Positions 23,375-33,365 of a stretch of 64,000 nucleotides of DNA are shown in pieces. Made by a program: the position numbers and the translations under genes. The stretch is taken from positions 5,332,001 to 5,396,000 of the forward strand of contig NZ_AP014624.1 of NCBI RefSeq assembly GCF_000829375.1, written 5' to 3'. Every line of letters begins with the position of its first letter. The first letter of the stretch is position 1. The DNA is from Chryseobacterium sp. StRB126. GTDB taxonomy: Bacteria; Bacteroidota; Bacteroidia; Flavobacteriales; Weeksellaceae. The notes below the pieces were generated by a model, which saw nothing but the letters and a program-made list of their open reading frames with translations, searched no databases and had not been told where the DNA came from.

Positions 23375-25492
23375 TTATTGAATTTTCCAACTGATTCCAA
23401 ACATAAAATTCGTTCCTGCCTGCGCAAAGTATAATGGACTGCCATCTTCATTAACAGAGCCATTATTCACGTATTTTTTATTGAACAGATTATTCACCAA
23501 TAGTTTTAAAGCGATATCATTGTGACCAATCTTGAACTGATACTGTGCATTAAAATCTGTCAGTAAGTAGTCTTTAAGCTCCAAGTTCTTATCTTCCGTG
23601 TTATCCAAGTATTGTTTTCCAACATATTGATTCATTAAAGCAAACTGGAAATTTTTATTGGGATTAAACCTTACTCCTAAATTAGCAATCATATTTGGAG
23701 AAAACGAGATTTGAGTGTTCCCCAAACTTACCGGAGAGTTTCCAACTTCTATATTAAAATCCTGATTTCGGTTCTGGCTTACAGTTAGGTTTCCGGAAAC
23801 TTCCCATTGCTTTGAAAGTTTTGCCAAAGCGCCAACCTCTACTCCACGTCTGTAACTTTTCCCTGAATTGGTTCTGATAAACGCTCCAACACTGTTAAGC
23901 TGACCATTCAAAACCAATTGATTAACATAATACATGTAATAAATATTCGCCGTTAAAGATAAAAACCCAAATTGTTTTTCAAATCCGGCTTCAAAATCAT
24001 GAAGTTTTTCAGGCTTCACATCATTATTAGCCATAATATCAGCCCTGTTAGGTTCTCTTTGAGCATGCGCATAAGACAGGAATATTTTCCCGTCATTAAT
24101 TTTATAATTCACACCCGCTTTTGGATTAAAGAACAGCCAGCTTTTGTCCAGATCAGCTCCATCATCATCTCCTGCCATAATGATCTTTGTATTGTAATTG
24201 ATGCTTCTAAGCTGTAAATCACCAAAAAATTCAAAATTATCCATTCTGTATAGAGCCTTTGCAAAACCAGAGACTTCATTCTTTATTGAACGGTTTCTGT
24301 AGTATTCACTTTCATTGATCTGAGGATAGAACACGCCGGTAACATTTCCGAAATGTTTTCCATAGTACTGATTGGCTACAGCTCCAAAATTTAAATCCAG
24401 GTTTTCAAACTTCCCATAAAGGGTAGAAACTACTCCGTAGAAATCATTATCCAACCATTTTTTTCTGATGAAATCAGATTTTGTAATGGTTTGTCCGCCT
24501 TCAATAATGTTAGGAAGATGATATTTCGAGAAAGAACTTGCCTGTTTGTAATTTTCGTAATATCCTTTTCCTTTTGTATAATGGAAAGTGGTTTCAAGGC
24601 TCCATCGGTCATTGAATTTCTGTTCCCAAAGCAACTGATAATGGTTTTGTCTGTAATTATCTGTTTCGTTATCATAGAAACCTGCAATATTCCCATTGGC
24701 ATCCTTAATTGCACCAGAATTGTTGAATCTTGGGTTTGTCTCCCATGTATCCCTGCTGATCCCGTTCCATGCCTGATAGGTTTTTTCTTTTCCCCCAAAA
24801 GCCATTAAACGCAATTTGGTTTTTCCTTCCTCAAACAAAGCTGTAAAGTTGTAAGAATGCAGATCAGAAGAAGCTCTGTCTATATATCCATCCGAATGGA
24901 TATTGGTGTATCTCCCCATTACAGAAAGACGATTTTTCCAGAATTTTCCGGAACCTACCTCAGCTGAATATTTATAGGTATTGAAAGAACCGTAGCTATC
25001 ATCGGTTTTAAAATAAAACTTCTCTTCCGGTTCCTTTGAAATCACATTGATACTTGCACCAAAGGCAGAAACCCCGTTATTGGAAGTTCCTACTCCTCTC
25101 TGAATCACAATCTGGGAGGCAGAACTCGTCAAATCCGGAACATTCACAAAAAAGGTCCCCTGGCTTTCAGAATCATTATAAGGAACTCCGTTCATCATCA
25201 CGTTGATAGCCGTTCCGGAAACTCCACGAATTCTAAAACCTGTATATCCTACACCATTTCCGGCATCTGAAGTGGAAATGATTGAAGTTTGATTTTTCAA
25301 GAGGACAGGAAGATCCTGTCCTAAATTTTTACCGTCTAAATCTTTCTGAACATTGATAATTTCCTTAGCAACAGGAAGTCTTTTCGTAAAGCTTACCGCT
25401 TCTATCTCTCTGATCTTCAGAGAATCTGTGTTTTGAGCCTGAATAAAGGCTGCAGAGCCTACAGTAAGCCCTAAAAAAAATAATCCTTTCAT
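23375..25492 (-). CDS. TonB-dependent outer-membrane receptor, TPP-riboswitch controlled (thiamin or precursor uptake)
   Basis: 705 residues from ATG 25492 (MKGLFFLGLTVGSAAFIQAQ, a signal peptide); ATG 25510 is also possible. The plug domain has VISTSDAGNGVGYTGFRIRGVSGTAINVMMNGVPYNDSESQG and QIVIQRGVGTSNNGVSAFGASINV; the rest is a 22-strand-type barrel ending in an aromatic/Gln residue (GISWKIQ). Substrate cannot be read from the protein. A TPP riboswitch directly upstream on the same strand indicates repression by thiamin pyrophosphate, which matches the known class of thiamin-regulated receptors in Bacteroidetes. There is no adjacent inner-membrane transporter. Confidence 0.92.
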   Translation of the reverse strand: MKGLFFLGLTVGSAAFIQAQNTDSLKIREIEAVSFTKRLPVAKEIINVQKDLDGKNLGQDLPVLLKNQTSIISTSDAGNGVGYTGFRIRGVSGTAINVMMNGVPYNDSESQGTFFVNVPDLTSSASQIVIQRGVGTSNNGVSAFGASINVISKEPEEKFYFKTDDSYGSFNTYKYSAEVGSGKFWKNRLSVMGRYTNIHSDGYIDRASSDLHSYNFTALFEEGKTKLRLMAFGGKEKTYQAWNGISRDTWETNPRFNNSGAIKDANGNIAGFYDNETDNYRQNHYQLLWEQKFNDRWSLETTFHYTKGKGYYENYKQASSFSKYHLPNIIEGGQTITKSDFIRKKWLDNDFYGVVSTLYGKFENLDLNFGAVANQYYGKHFGNVTGVFYPQINESEYYRNRSIKNEVSGFAKALYRMDNFEFFGDLQLRSINYNTKIIMAGDDDGADLDKSWLFFNPKAGVNYKINDGKIFLSYAHAQREPNRADIMANNDVKPEKLHDFEAGFEKQFGFLSLTANIYYMYYVNQLVLNGQLNSVGAFIRTNSGKSYRRGVEVGALAKLSKQWEVSGNLTVSQNRNQDFNIEVGNSPVSLGNTQISFSPNMIANLGVRFNPNKNFQFALMNQYVGKQYLDNTEDKNLELKDYLLTDFNAQYQFKIGHNDIALKLLVNNLFNKKYVNNGSVNEDGSPLYFAQAGTNFMFGISWKIQ

Positions 25493-25544
25493 TCTATAAA
25501 TCTTTAACATTTAATGAATAAAAGGGGATCGATAAGATATTATA

Positions 25545-25645
25545 CAAATTCAACCCTCCGTAGAGTTGATGTCCCTAAACAGCATTACCTGTTCCAGGTT
25601 CAGTGGGTATAATCTCAGCCTGTTAAAGCACCCCTTTATTTCAGC
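25545..25645 (-). promoter_or_regulatory. TPP riboswitch (THI element) upstream of the TonB receptor
   Basis: On the minus strand, the conserved blocks of the THI box appear in order: GGGGTGC (25635-25628 region), CTGAGA, ACCC, CTGAACCTG, GGTAATGC and AGGGA (about 25577-25572). A 7-base stem (CAACTCT/AGGGTTG) follows, then the gene start 30-50 bases later. This binds thiamin pyrophosphate, and regulation is most likely at the expression stage of the receptor. Confidence 0.93.
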
Positions 25646-25679
25646 TGCAAAATTACGAAAAATATATGAGATGAAGGAT

Positions 25680-25953
25680 TTGGGATTCGAGGTTAGGGTT
25701 CCTTACCTACAAGACTATTATTAAAGTGTTAGAGGTATGAAAAAATTAGAGTTATAAAACCTATTTATCACTTGTCTTTCCGACGAAGGAGGAATCTATT
25801 TTATAAATGAGATTCTTCATTTCACTTCGTTACATTCAGAATGACAGAGCATGTTAAGATTAATATAAAGTTGTGTATGACTCAATAGACGTTATAAAAC
25901 CTCATAAGTAATGAGCAATCATAATTTATCATCTATCATTCATCACTTATAAT
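25680..25953. repeat. Gap with CGACGAAGGAGGAATCT-type inverted repeat (25774-25847)
   Basis: No gene seen. The outer arms begin TGTCTTTCCGACGAAGGAGG on the left and end ATTCAGAATGACA on the right, with GAATCT and AGATTC as inner cores. It is a common Bacteroidetes intergenic repeat type, of the same class as the core at 5470-5505. Confidence 0.65.
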
Positions 25954-26727
25954 TTAGTATGTTTTGTTATTTGCATCAATGTAATAATAGTTTTGTCCAT
26001 CTTTGGTCACTTCGAACATTTTCCCAAGCTTCCAGCTGAAGTTTCTTTTAATATTGGAATATTCGAAAGGAATAATAACTTTATTATTGACATCAATAAC
26101 CCCAAATTTATCATTATTTGAAGCAACAATCATCGGATCAGCAACATCATCACCTTCCATAATATAGAGATACTGATATTGCGGATAGATCTGGTATTGG
26201 CGATAATCTGCAGCGTTAACGAATTTTGATTTTTCAATGATTCCATAGAAGCCATTGAGAACATAGGCCTGGAAAAGCTGTTGTTTGTACTCTTCAAACT
26301 TACATTTTCCAAGATCGGAATCTTTAAACTGATATACTCTTTTCCCTGAATGGTCTACACGGTAAGAAATCATGTTCTTTTCTACTGTTGCATAATTTTT
26401 CGACCCATATTTTCTCACTTTTTCATTAGGAGAATTAAGCAGATTACAGTCTTCATAGAAGAATACGGCAATATGATACTCCGGCTGAATTATATATTTC
26501 CCGTTTTGATTGACATACCCGAAACTATCTCCTTTCTTTTTGGGAATCAGAAGGGGAAGGTCTTTATTAATCACGACCAGATCCGGATTATGCTTGGCTA
26601 CGACATTTCTCTCTTTCTTCACGGTAGTTTTCGCCCCATTTTTAATCACAGGTTTCTTCACCGATTTGGTCTGAGAGAAAACAGAAATCGAAATAAAAAC
26701 GCACAAAACATTCAGGATATTTTTCAT
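25954..26727 (-). CDS. WG-repeat exported protein
   Basis: 257 residues from ATG 26727, with a signal peptide (ILNVLCVFISISVFSQ). After a basic linker come WG-type repeats: GDSFGYVNQNGKYIIQPEYHIAV and NDKFGVIDVNNKVIIPFEYSNI. These 30-40-residue units form beta-structure and are common in exported proteins of Bacteroidetes; function is not defined. No operon partner is obvious. Confidence 0.8.
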   Translation of the reverse strand: MKNILNVLCVFISISVFSQTKSVKKPVIKNGAKTTVKKERNVVAKHNPDLVVINKDLPLLIPKKKGDSFGYVNQNGKYIIQPEYHIAVFFYEDCNLLNSPNEKVRKYGSKNYATVEKNMISYRVDHSGKRVYQFKDSDLGKCKFEEYKQQLFQAYVLNGFYGIIEKSKFVNAADYRQYQIYPQYQYLYIMEGDDVADPMIVASNNDKFGVIDVNNKVIIPFEYSNIKRNFSWKLGKMFEVTKDGQNYYYIDANNKTY

Positions 26728-27016
26728 ATTCACCATTTGTCTGCAATATTACGGCCAAAAATAGAAATTATCAAATTCATATTTATAAAGAATCTAAATA
26801 ATTTCATTCTCATAAAATCGTAAAATTTCGTAATTTTGGGGAACATTTTGAATTGTTTAATCATTTAAAAAACTTTTAAAAAAACGTAGATTATGCTGAC
26901 CTTCTTTGGTTAATGTTGCATCACATGCGAGATCTCAAAATGTCATTAACTGTATTATACAGACCAGTAAAGAAGCAGCGAAATACTCTACCTTTAATAT
27001 TGAAAGACCTTCTATT

Positions 27017-29800
27017 ATGAATATTTATAAGGATTACATCAAAGAGATTGAAGAAAGAAAAAACCAGGGGCTTCATCCAAAGCCAATTGATGGTGCTGAA
27101 TTACTAAGCGAAATTATCGCACAAATCAAAGATTCAGGTAATGCAGATCGAACGGACTCTCTTAAATTTTTCATCTACAACACCCTACCGGGAACAACAA
27201 GCGCAGCTGGTGTAAAAGCTAAATTTTTAAAAGAGATCATTCTGGGTGAATCCATAGTAGAAGAAATCTCTCAAGCTTTTGCTTTCGAATTATTATCTCA
27301 CATGAAAGGAGGTAAATCAATCGAAGTATTATTAAACCTAGCTTTAGGTAACGATACGGCGATTGCTCAACAAGCTGCAGACGTTCTTAAAACTCAGGTT
27401 TTCCTTTATGAAGCGGACACTAACCGACTAAAAGAGGCCTACAAAAGCGGAAATGCAATCGCTAAAGAAATTTTAGAAAGCTACGCAAAAGCTGAATTCT
27501 TCACTAAGCTACCTGAAGTAGCTGAAGAAATCAAGGTAGTTACTTATATTGCTGGTGAAGGAGATATTTCTACCGATTTACTTTCTCCGGGTAATCAGGC
27601 TCACTCAAGATCAGACCGTGAACTTCACGGTAAATGTATGATTACTCCTGAAGCTCAGGAAGAAATCAAAGCTTTACAGGCACAACATCCTGATGCCAGC
27701 GTTATGCTTATCGCTGAAAAAGGAACAATGGGTGTAGGATCATCCAGAATGTCAGGGGTAAACAATGTGGCTTTATGGACTGGTAAACAAGCGAGCCCTT
27801 ATGTACCATTTGTAAATATCGCTCCAATCGTAGGAGGAACAAACGGTATTTCTCCAATCTTCCTTACCACAGTGGACGTTACCGGAGGGATTGGTGTTGA
27901 CCTTAAGAACTGGGTGAAGAAAGTAGACGAAAACGGAAACCCAGTTCGTAATGAAAATGGTGATATCGTTCTTGAAGAAGCTTATTCAGTAGCTACAGGA
28001 ACTGTTTTAACGATCAATACAAAAGAAAAGAAATTATATAACGGAGATCAGGAACTGATTGACCTTACGAAATCTTTCACGCCACAAAAGATGGAATTCA
28101 TCAAGGCTGGAGGATCTTATGCCATCGTATTCGGTAAGAAGCTACAGACATTTGCTGCCCAGACTTTAGGGGTTGAAGCTCCGGCTGTTTTTGCTCCATC
28201 AAAAGAAATTTCTCACGAAGGACAAGGTCTTACGGCAGTTGAAAAAATCTTCAACAGAAATGCTGTAGGAACTACACCAGGAAAAGTATTACATGCTGGT
28301 TCTGATGTTCGTGTACAGGTAAACATTGTTGGTTCTCAGGATACGACAGGTCTTATGACTTCTCAGGAGCTTGAATCAATGGCTGCTACTGTAATTTCTC
28401 CAGTTGTTGACGGTGCTTACCAATCAGGTTGTCACACCGCTTCAGTTTGGGATAAAAAAGCTCAGGCGAACATTCCTAAGCTAATGAAATTCATGAACGA
28501 TTTCGGTTTGATCACAGCTCGTGACCCGAAAGGTGAATACCACTCTATGACTGACGTTATTCACAAAGTTCTTAACGATATCACTGTAGACGAGTGGGCG
28601 ATCATCATTGGTGGTGACTCTCACACAAGAATGTCTAAAGGAGTTGCTTTCGGAGCTGACTCTGGAACGGTTGCTCTTGCATTAGCTACAGGTGAGGCAT
28701 CTATGCCAATCCCAGAATCTGTAAAAGTAACTTTCAAAGGTGAAATGAAGCCTCACATGGATTTCCGTGATGTGGTTCATGCTACTCAGGCTCAGATGTT
28801 GAAGCAATTCGGAGGAGAGAATGTATTCCAGGGAAGAATCATTGAGGTTCACATCGGAACACTTCCTGCGGATCAGGCATTCACATTTACAGACTGGACT
28901 GCTGAAATGAAGGCTAAAGCATCTATCAACATTTCTGAAGACAATACCTTAATTGAATCATTGGAAATTGCTAAAGGCAGAATCCAGATTATGATTGACA
29001 AAGGAATGGATAACCATAACAAAGTTCTTCAGGGATTAATTGACAAAGCTAATAAGAGAATTGAAGAGATCAGATCAGGTGAAAAACCTGCTCTTACTCC
29101 AGATTCAAACGCTAAATATTACGCTGAAGTTGTTGTAGATCTTGATGTAATTGTAGAACCTATGATTGCTGACCCGGATGTAAACAACGATGATGTTTCT
29201 AAAAGATATACTCACGACACCATCAGAGATCTTTCTTACTACGGTGGTGAGAAAAAAGTAGATCTTGGTTTCGTTGGATCTTGTATGGTTCACAAAGGAG
29301 ACCTTAAGATTGTTTCTCAGATGTTAAGAAACCTTGAAAAACAAAAAGGCAAAGTAGAATTCAATGCTCCTCTTGTAGTAGCAGCTCCTACTTACAACAT
29401 CATTGACGAGTTAAAAGCTGAAGGTGACTGGGAATTACTCGAAAAATATTCAGGTTTTGAATTTAATGACAATGCACCAAAAGGTGAAGCTCGTACAGAA
29501 TACGAAAATGTAATGTACCTTGAGCGTCCTGGATGTAACCTTTGTATGGGTAACCAAGAAAAAGCAGCTAAAGGAGATACGGTATTGGCTACTTCAACGC
29601 GTCTATTCCAAGGAAGAGTGGTAGAAGATTCTGAACGTAAAAAAGGAGAATCTTTATTAGCTTCAACTCCGGTTGTTGTTCTTTCTGCCATCATCGGAAG
29701 AATTCCAAGTATTGAGGAATACAAAGCAGCTGTTGAAGGTATTGACCTTACTACTTTTGTACCTTCTATCAAGGAATTGACAAGTACAAGTGCTCACTAA
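27017..29800 (+). CDS. acnB: Aconitate hydratase B (2-methylisocitrate dehydratase type)
   Basis: 927 residues from ATG 27017 (MNIYKDYIKEIEERKNQGLHP); the upstream open frame starts at TTG and is not AcnB-like. Interconverts citrate and isocitrate in the TCA cycle. The N-terminal AcnB HEAT-like domain (about 1-160) and swivel domain precede the catalytic domains, an order unique to AcnB. The [4Fe-4S] ligands are the Cys in VGSCMVHKGD and the two Cys in RPGCNLCMGNQ. Conserved GGDSHTRMSKGVAFGADSG is present. It is followed by a terminator and then a second aconitase, so expression may be separate. Confidence 0.96.
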   Translation: MNIYKDYIKEIEERKNQGLHPKPIDGAELLSEIIAQIKDSGNADRTDSLKFFIYNTLPGTTSAAGVKAKFLKEIILGESIVEEISQAFAFELLSHMKGGKSIEVLLNLALGNDTAIAQQAADVLKTQVFLYEADTNRLKEAYKSGNAIAKEILESYAKAEFFTKLPEVAEEIKVVTYIAGEGDISTDLLSPGNQAHSRSDRELHGKCMITPEAQEEIKALQAQHPDASVMLIAEKGTMGVGSSRMSGVNNVALWTGKQASPYVPFVNIAPIVGGTNGISPIFLTTVDVTGGIGVDLKNWVKKVDENGNPVRNENGDIVLEEAYSVATGTVLTINTKEKKLYNGDQELIDLTKSFTPQKMEFIKAGGSYAIVFGKKLQTFAAQTLGVEAPAVFAPSKEISHEGQGLTAVEKIFNRNAVGTTPGKVLHAGSDVRVQVNIVGSQDTTGLMTSQELESMAATVISPVVDGAYQSGCHTASVWDKKAQANIPKLMKFMNDFGLITARDPKGEYHSMTDVIHKVLNDITVDEWAIIIGGDSHTRMSKGVAFGADSGTVALALATGEASMPIPESVKVTFKGEMKPHMDFRDVVHATQAQMLKQFGGENVFQGRIIEVHIGTLPADQAFTFTDWTAEMKAKASINISEDNTLIESLEIAKGRIQIMIDKGMDNHNKVLQGLIDKANKRIEEIRSGEKPALTPDSNAKYYAEVVVDLDVIVEPMIADPDVNNDDVSKRYTHDTIRDLSYYGGEKKVDLGFVGSCMVHKGDLKIVSQMLRNLEKQKGKVEFNAPLVVAAPTYNIIDELKAEGDWELLEKYSGFEFNDNAPKGEARTEYENVMYLERPGCNLCMGNQEKAAKGDTVLATSTRLFQGRVVEDSERKKGESLLASTPVVVLSAIIGRIPSIEEYKAAVEGIDLTTFVPSIKELTSTSAH

Positions 29801-29842
29801 CAGCATAGACCAATAAGTCGTAAGACTATTGAAAATCATATC

Positions 29843-29888
29843 AATGGAAGATTTTAGTCCTTTTGGATCTAAAATCTTCCATTTTTTG
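29843..29888 (+). terminator. Terminator after acnB
   Basis: Perfect 15-base arms (AATGGAAGATTTTAG and complement) with an 11-base loop, followed by T residues. The remaining bases to 30116 are an AT-rich leader with nothing else recognised. Confidence 0.9.
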
Positions 29889-30116
29889 TTTAGAATCGTT
29901 CTATTTTAACTTAAATACGATTTTTTTCCGAGAAAATCGCGAAAATAGAATCTATTTTTTCTTAAATTGAAAGTTATAAAATCTCTTGGTTTTAGAATCA
30001 AAACTGCCCTATTTATGGATTATAGGAACATTTTTTGATGTATAAAAAACGATTTTTCTCTTTTAAAATATCAGAGAAAGAAACATTAACGGACAAAGAA
30101 CAAAACTAAATACGAT

Positions 30117-32384
30117 ATGACTTTTGATATTGATATGATCAAAAAGGTGTATGAGCGTTACCCAGAGAGAATTGCTGCGGCAAGACAAATTGTGGGAAAA
30201 CCTCTTACCCTTTCAGAAAAAATTCTTTACACCCACCTTTGGGAAGGAAATGCTACACAAGCATATGAAAGAGGAAACTCTTATGTAGATTTTGCACCGG
30301 ATAGAGTAGCAATGCAGGATGCAACAGCGCAAATGGCACTTTTACAGTTCATGCAGGCTGGAAAAACTAAAGTAGCTGTACCTTCAACAGCTCACGCGGA
30401 TCACCTGATTCAGGCGAAGGTAGGTGCTGATAAAGATCTACAGGAAGGTATCAACAAAAACTCCGAGGTATTCAACTTCTTAAGTTCTGTATGTGATAAA
30501 TACGGAATCGGATTCTGGAAGCCGGGAGCAGGTATCATTCACCAGGTGGTATTGGAAAACTACGCTTTCCCTGGAGGAATGATGATTGGAACCGACTCTC
30601 ACACAGTAAACGCCGGCGGACTAGGAATGGTTGCTATTGGTGTAGGAGGTGCTGACGCAGTAGATGTAATGGCAGGAATGGCTTGGGAGCTTAAAATGCC
30701 TAAACTTATCGGGGTTAAATTAACCGGTAAAATGAATGGATGGACTTCTGCTAAAGATGTTATCTTAAAAGTAGCAGGAATTCTTACCGTAAAAGGAGGT
30801 ACAGGATGTATCGTAGAATATTTCGGTGAAGGGGCAGAATCTCTTTCTGCAACGGGTAAAGGTACCATTTGTAATATGGGTGCTGAAATCGGAGCTACAA
30901 CGTCTACTTTCGGATATGATGACTCCATGAGAAGATATCTTTCTGCTACAGGAAGACAGGATGTTGTAGATGCAGCAGATAAAATTGCTGAACACTTAAC
31001 GGGTGATGCTGAAGTATACGCAAACCCAGAACAATATTTTGACCAATTAATTGAAATTAACCTTACTGAACTTACTCCACACTTAAACGGACCTTTCACT
31101 CCAGACTTAGCAACTCCAGTTGCTGAATTCAGAGCTAAAGCTGAAGCTAACGGATGGCCATTGGAAGTTGAGTGGGCGCTTATCGGTTCTTGTACCAACT
31201 CTTCTTATGAAGATTTATCAAGAGCGGCTTCCATCGTAGAAGATGCCGTATCCAAAGGAGTAAAACCTAAAGCAATTTTAGGGATTAACCCAGGTTCTGA
31301 GCAGGTGAAATTCACAGCGGAAAGGGATGGTTTTTTAGATTCATTCAGAAAATTTGAGAATGCCAGAATCTTTACCAATGCTTGTGGACCTTGTATTGGA
31401 CAATGGGACAGAGAAGGAGCTGAAAAAGGGGAGAAAAACTCTATTATTCACTCTTTCAACAGAAACTTTGCGAAAAGAGCTGATGGTAACCCAAATACCC
31501 ACGCATTTGTAGCTTCTCCTGAAATGGTAGCTGCTGTGGCAATTTCTGGTAGATTAGACTTCAACCCGATTACTGATACTTTAACTAACGAAGCTGGCGA
31601 ACAGGTAAAACTTAATGAGCCTAAAGGTTTCGAACTTCCTGCAAAAGGATTTGCTGTAGATGACAACGGATATCAGGCTCCATCAGAAGATGGTTCCAGC
31701 GTTGTGGTAAACGTAAGCCCTACTTCAGACAGACTTCAGTTGTTAGAAGAATTCCCGGCTTGGGACGGTAAAAATATTACAAGAGCGAAGGTACTAATCA
31801 AAGCATTCGGAAAATGTACAACTGACCACATTTCTATGGCTGGACCATGGTTGAAATACAGAGGTCATTTAGACAATATTTCAAACAATATGCTGATTGG
31901 TGCTGTAAATGCTTACAATATGGAGACCAACCACGTTAAAAATGAATTAACAGGTGAATATGGAGAAGTTCCTGCTGTACAAAGAGCTTACAAGGCTGCA
32001 GGGGTTCCAACCATTGTTGTAGGAGACCAAAACTATGGTGAAGGTTCTTCAAGAGAGCATGCTGCCATGGAGCCTAGACACCTTGGTGTAAAAGCTGTAT
32101 TGGTAAAATCATTCGCAAGAATTCACGAAACAAACCTTAAAAAACAAGGGATGCTGGGAATTACTTTCGCTAATGAGGCTGATTATGATAAAATCCAGGA
32201 AGATGACACCGTTAACTTCTTAGATCTTGACCAGTTTGCTCCAGGAAAGCAATTGACTTTAGAATTTGTTCACAAAGACGGAACTAAAGACATCATCATG
32301 GCCAACCACACGTATAACGACCAACAAATTGATTGGTTTAAGGCTGGTTCTGCACTGAACTTGATTAAACAACAAGAGAAATAA
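30117..32384 (+). CDS. Aconitate hydratase, AcnA/mitochondrial type
   Basis: 755 residues, close in layout to mitochondrial aconitase rather than AcnB: catalytic domains 1-3 first, swivel domain last. [4Fe-4S] ligands are the Cys in [12 protein letters not shown] and both Cys in ACGPCIGQW; substrate residues are in [13 protein letters not shown] and [17 protein letters not shown]. The gene lies 316 bases after acnB with its own leader. Two different aconitases side by side suggest growth-phase or stress-specific use, as AcnA and AcnB are in E. coli, but nothing in the sequence shows which is dominant. Confidence 0.95.
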   Translation: MTFDIDMIKKVYERYPERIAAARQIVGKPLTLSEKILYTHLWEGNATQAYERGNSYVDFAPDRVAMQDATAQMALLQFMQAGKTKVAVPSTAHADHLIQAKVGADKDLQEGINKNSEVFNFLSSVCDKYGIGFWKPGAGIIHQVVLENYAFPGGMMIGTDSHTVNAGGLGMVAIGVGGADAVDVMAGMAWELKMPKLIGVKLTGKMNGWTSAKDVILKVAGILTVKGGTGCIVEYFGEGAESLSATGKGTICNMGAEIGATTSTFGYDDSMRRYLSATGRQDVVDAADKIAEHLTGDAEVYANPEQYFDQLIEINLTELTPHLNGPFTPDLATPVAEFRAKAEANGWPLEVEWALIGSCTNSSYEDLSRAASIVEDAVSKGVKPKAILGINPGSEQVKFTAERDGFLDSFRKFENARIFTNACGPCIGQWDREGAEKGEKNSIIHSFNRNFAKRADGNPNTHAFVASPEMVAAVAISGRLDFNPITDTLTNEAGEQVKLNEPKGFELPAKGFAVDDNGYQAPSEDGSSVVVNVSPTSDRLQLLEEFPAWDGKNITRAKVLIKAFGKCTTDHISMAGPWLKYRGHLDNISNNMLIGAVNAYNMETNHVKNELTGEYGEVPAVQRAYKAAGVPTIVVGDQNYGEGSSREHAAMEPRHLGVKAVLVKSFARIHETNLKKQGMLGITFANEADYDKIQEDDTVNFLDLDQFAPGKQLTLEFVHKDGTKDIIMANHTYNDQQIDWFKAGSALNLIKQQEK

Positions 32385-32411
32385 AAATTAATTGTTAGAT
32401 CGATTAATTAT

Positions 32412-32445
32412 AAAAGCAGGCTTCTATGGAAGCCTGCTTTTTATT
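32412..32445 (+). terminator. Terminator after the second aconitase
   Basis: Arms AAAAGCAGGCTTC (32412-32424) and complement (32429-32441), followed by a T-rich tail. Confidence 0.92.
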
Positions 32446-32503
32446 TTATTCTTACCCTTCTGTATATGATGCATCCGTATTACGATTAAAATGTGATGAC
32501 CTA

Positions 32504-32579
32504 TTCAATAGGAGCGGACTTTAGTCCGCTTTTCATAAAATAAATCATCGATTGGCTTTAGCCAAAACCTAAAAAAAAT
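32504..32579 (-). repeat. GGCTAAAGCC repeat (family B), copy 2
   Basis: On the minus strand it begins GGTTTTGGCTAAAGCC and ends with a CGGACTAAAGTCCG palindrome and CCTATTGA, matching the copy at 1171-1236. Family A-like units (ATCTCCGAA, ATCTGCA; CACGCAGATT) follow at about 32582-32641 on the side that corresponds to family A in copy 1. Confidence 0.75.
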
Positions 32580-32687
32580 GCTCAATCTCCGAAATCTGCA
32601 TAAGATTTTTAAAATTTATTCTCACGCAGATTGTGGATGGCTAGATATTTCTAAACTAACCCTTATAGGTTCAGTTGCTCCCCTATT

Positions 32688-33365
32688 TTATTTCAACCTA
32701 TCTAAAAGATTAGATCTATAGCTATCTCCAATTGGAATTTCCTGTTCTGATACCATCAGCTTTTTCGCTCCAATACTTTTGATTTTATCCAGATTAATGA
32801 TAAAAGACTTATGAATCCTTACAAACTTATCAGATAGCTGATTTTCCATAGATTTAAGGGTATCAAGAACAATATATTCTTCTCCGGCAGTTCGGATATT
32901 CACATAGTCTTTAATACTTTCAATATAAAGAATATCATTAAAGTTGATTCGATGCTGCTGTCCTGAAGATTTAACAAAAAAATGGGATTCTACTTCCTGA
33001 AAAGAAAATCGTTCCTGAGCCTTCATAGCGCTTTTCAGAAATCTTCCAAAAGATACTGGTTTCAGAAGATAATCAACAATATTATGTTCATACCCTTCCA
33101 GGGCATATTCTGAATAAGCTGTTGTTAAAATATATTTTTGTTTAGAACCCACGATCTTCATGAAATTGATTCCTGTAAGTTCCGGCATCTGGATATCCAG
33201 AAAAATAAGATCTGAATCTTTATTTTGAATATATTCCAGTGCCTCAATGGGATTTTCTGTGGAAAAAACCAGTTCAAGAAATGGAATTTTCTGTACATAC
33301 TGTTCAAGAAGTGAAATGGCCAGAGGTTCGTCATCAACGATGATACATTTTATTTTATTCATCAT
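32688..33365 (-). CDS. LytTR-family response regulator
   Basis: 225 residues. Receiver domain with DD at 11-12 and phosphoacceptor D57 in DLIFLDIQMPELTG. The C-terminal LytTR DNA-binding domain (about 125-225) has FFVKSSGQQHRINFNDILYIESIKDYVNIRT and FVRIHKSFIINLDKI. ATG 33365 or 33362. It overlaps the end of the sensor kinase gene by 11 bases and forms a pair with it. The two beta-barrel receptors, transcribed in the opposite direction, start about 180 bases upstream of the kinase and could be targets, but that is only inferred from position. Confidence 0.93.
   Translation of the reverse strand: MMNKIKCIIVDDEPLAISLLEQYVQKIPFLELVFSTENPIEALEYIQNKDSDLIFLDIQMPELTGINFMKIVGSKQKYILTTAYSEYALEGYEHNIVDYLLKPVSFGRFLKSAMKAQERFSFQEVESHFFVKSSGQQHRINFNDILYIESIKDYVNIRTAGEEYIVLDTLKSMENQLSDKFVRIHKSFIINLDKIKSIGAKKLMVSEQEIPIGDSYRSNLLDRLK

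Noticed and set aside
26906..27016. N-terminal extension of AcnB from a TTG
   Set aside because: No ATG, no resemblance to AcnB N-termini; ATG 27017 gives the usual start.
30599..31198. Long antisense open frame (199 codons) inside the second aconitase gene
   Set aside because: Shadow of a strongly coding gene on the other strand; the protein is low-complexity (Ser/Pro/Ala rich) and has no own context.
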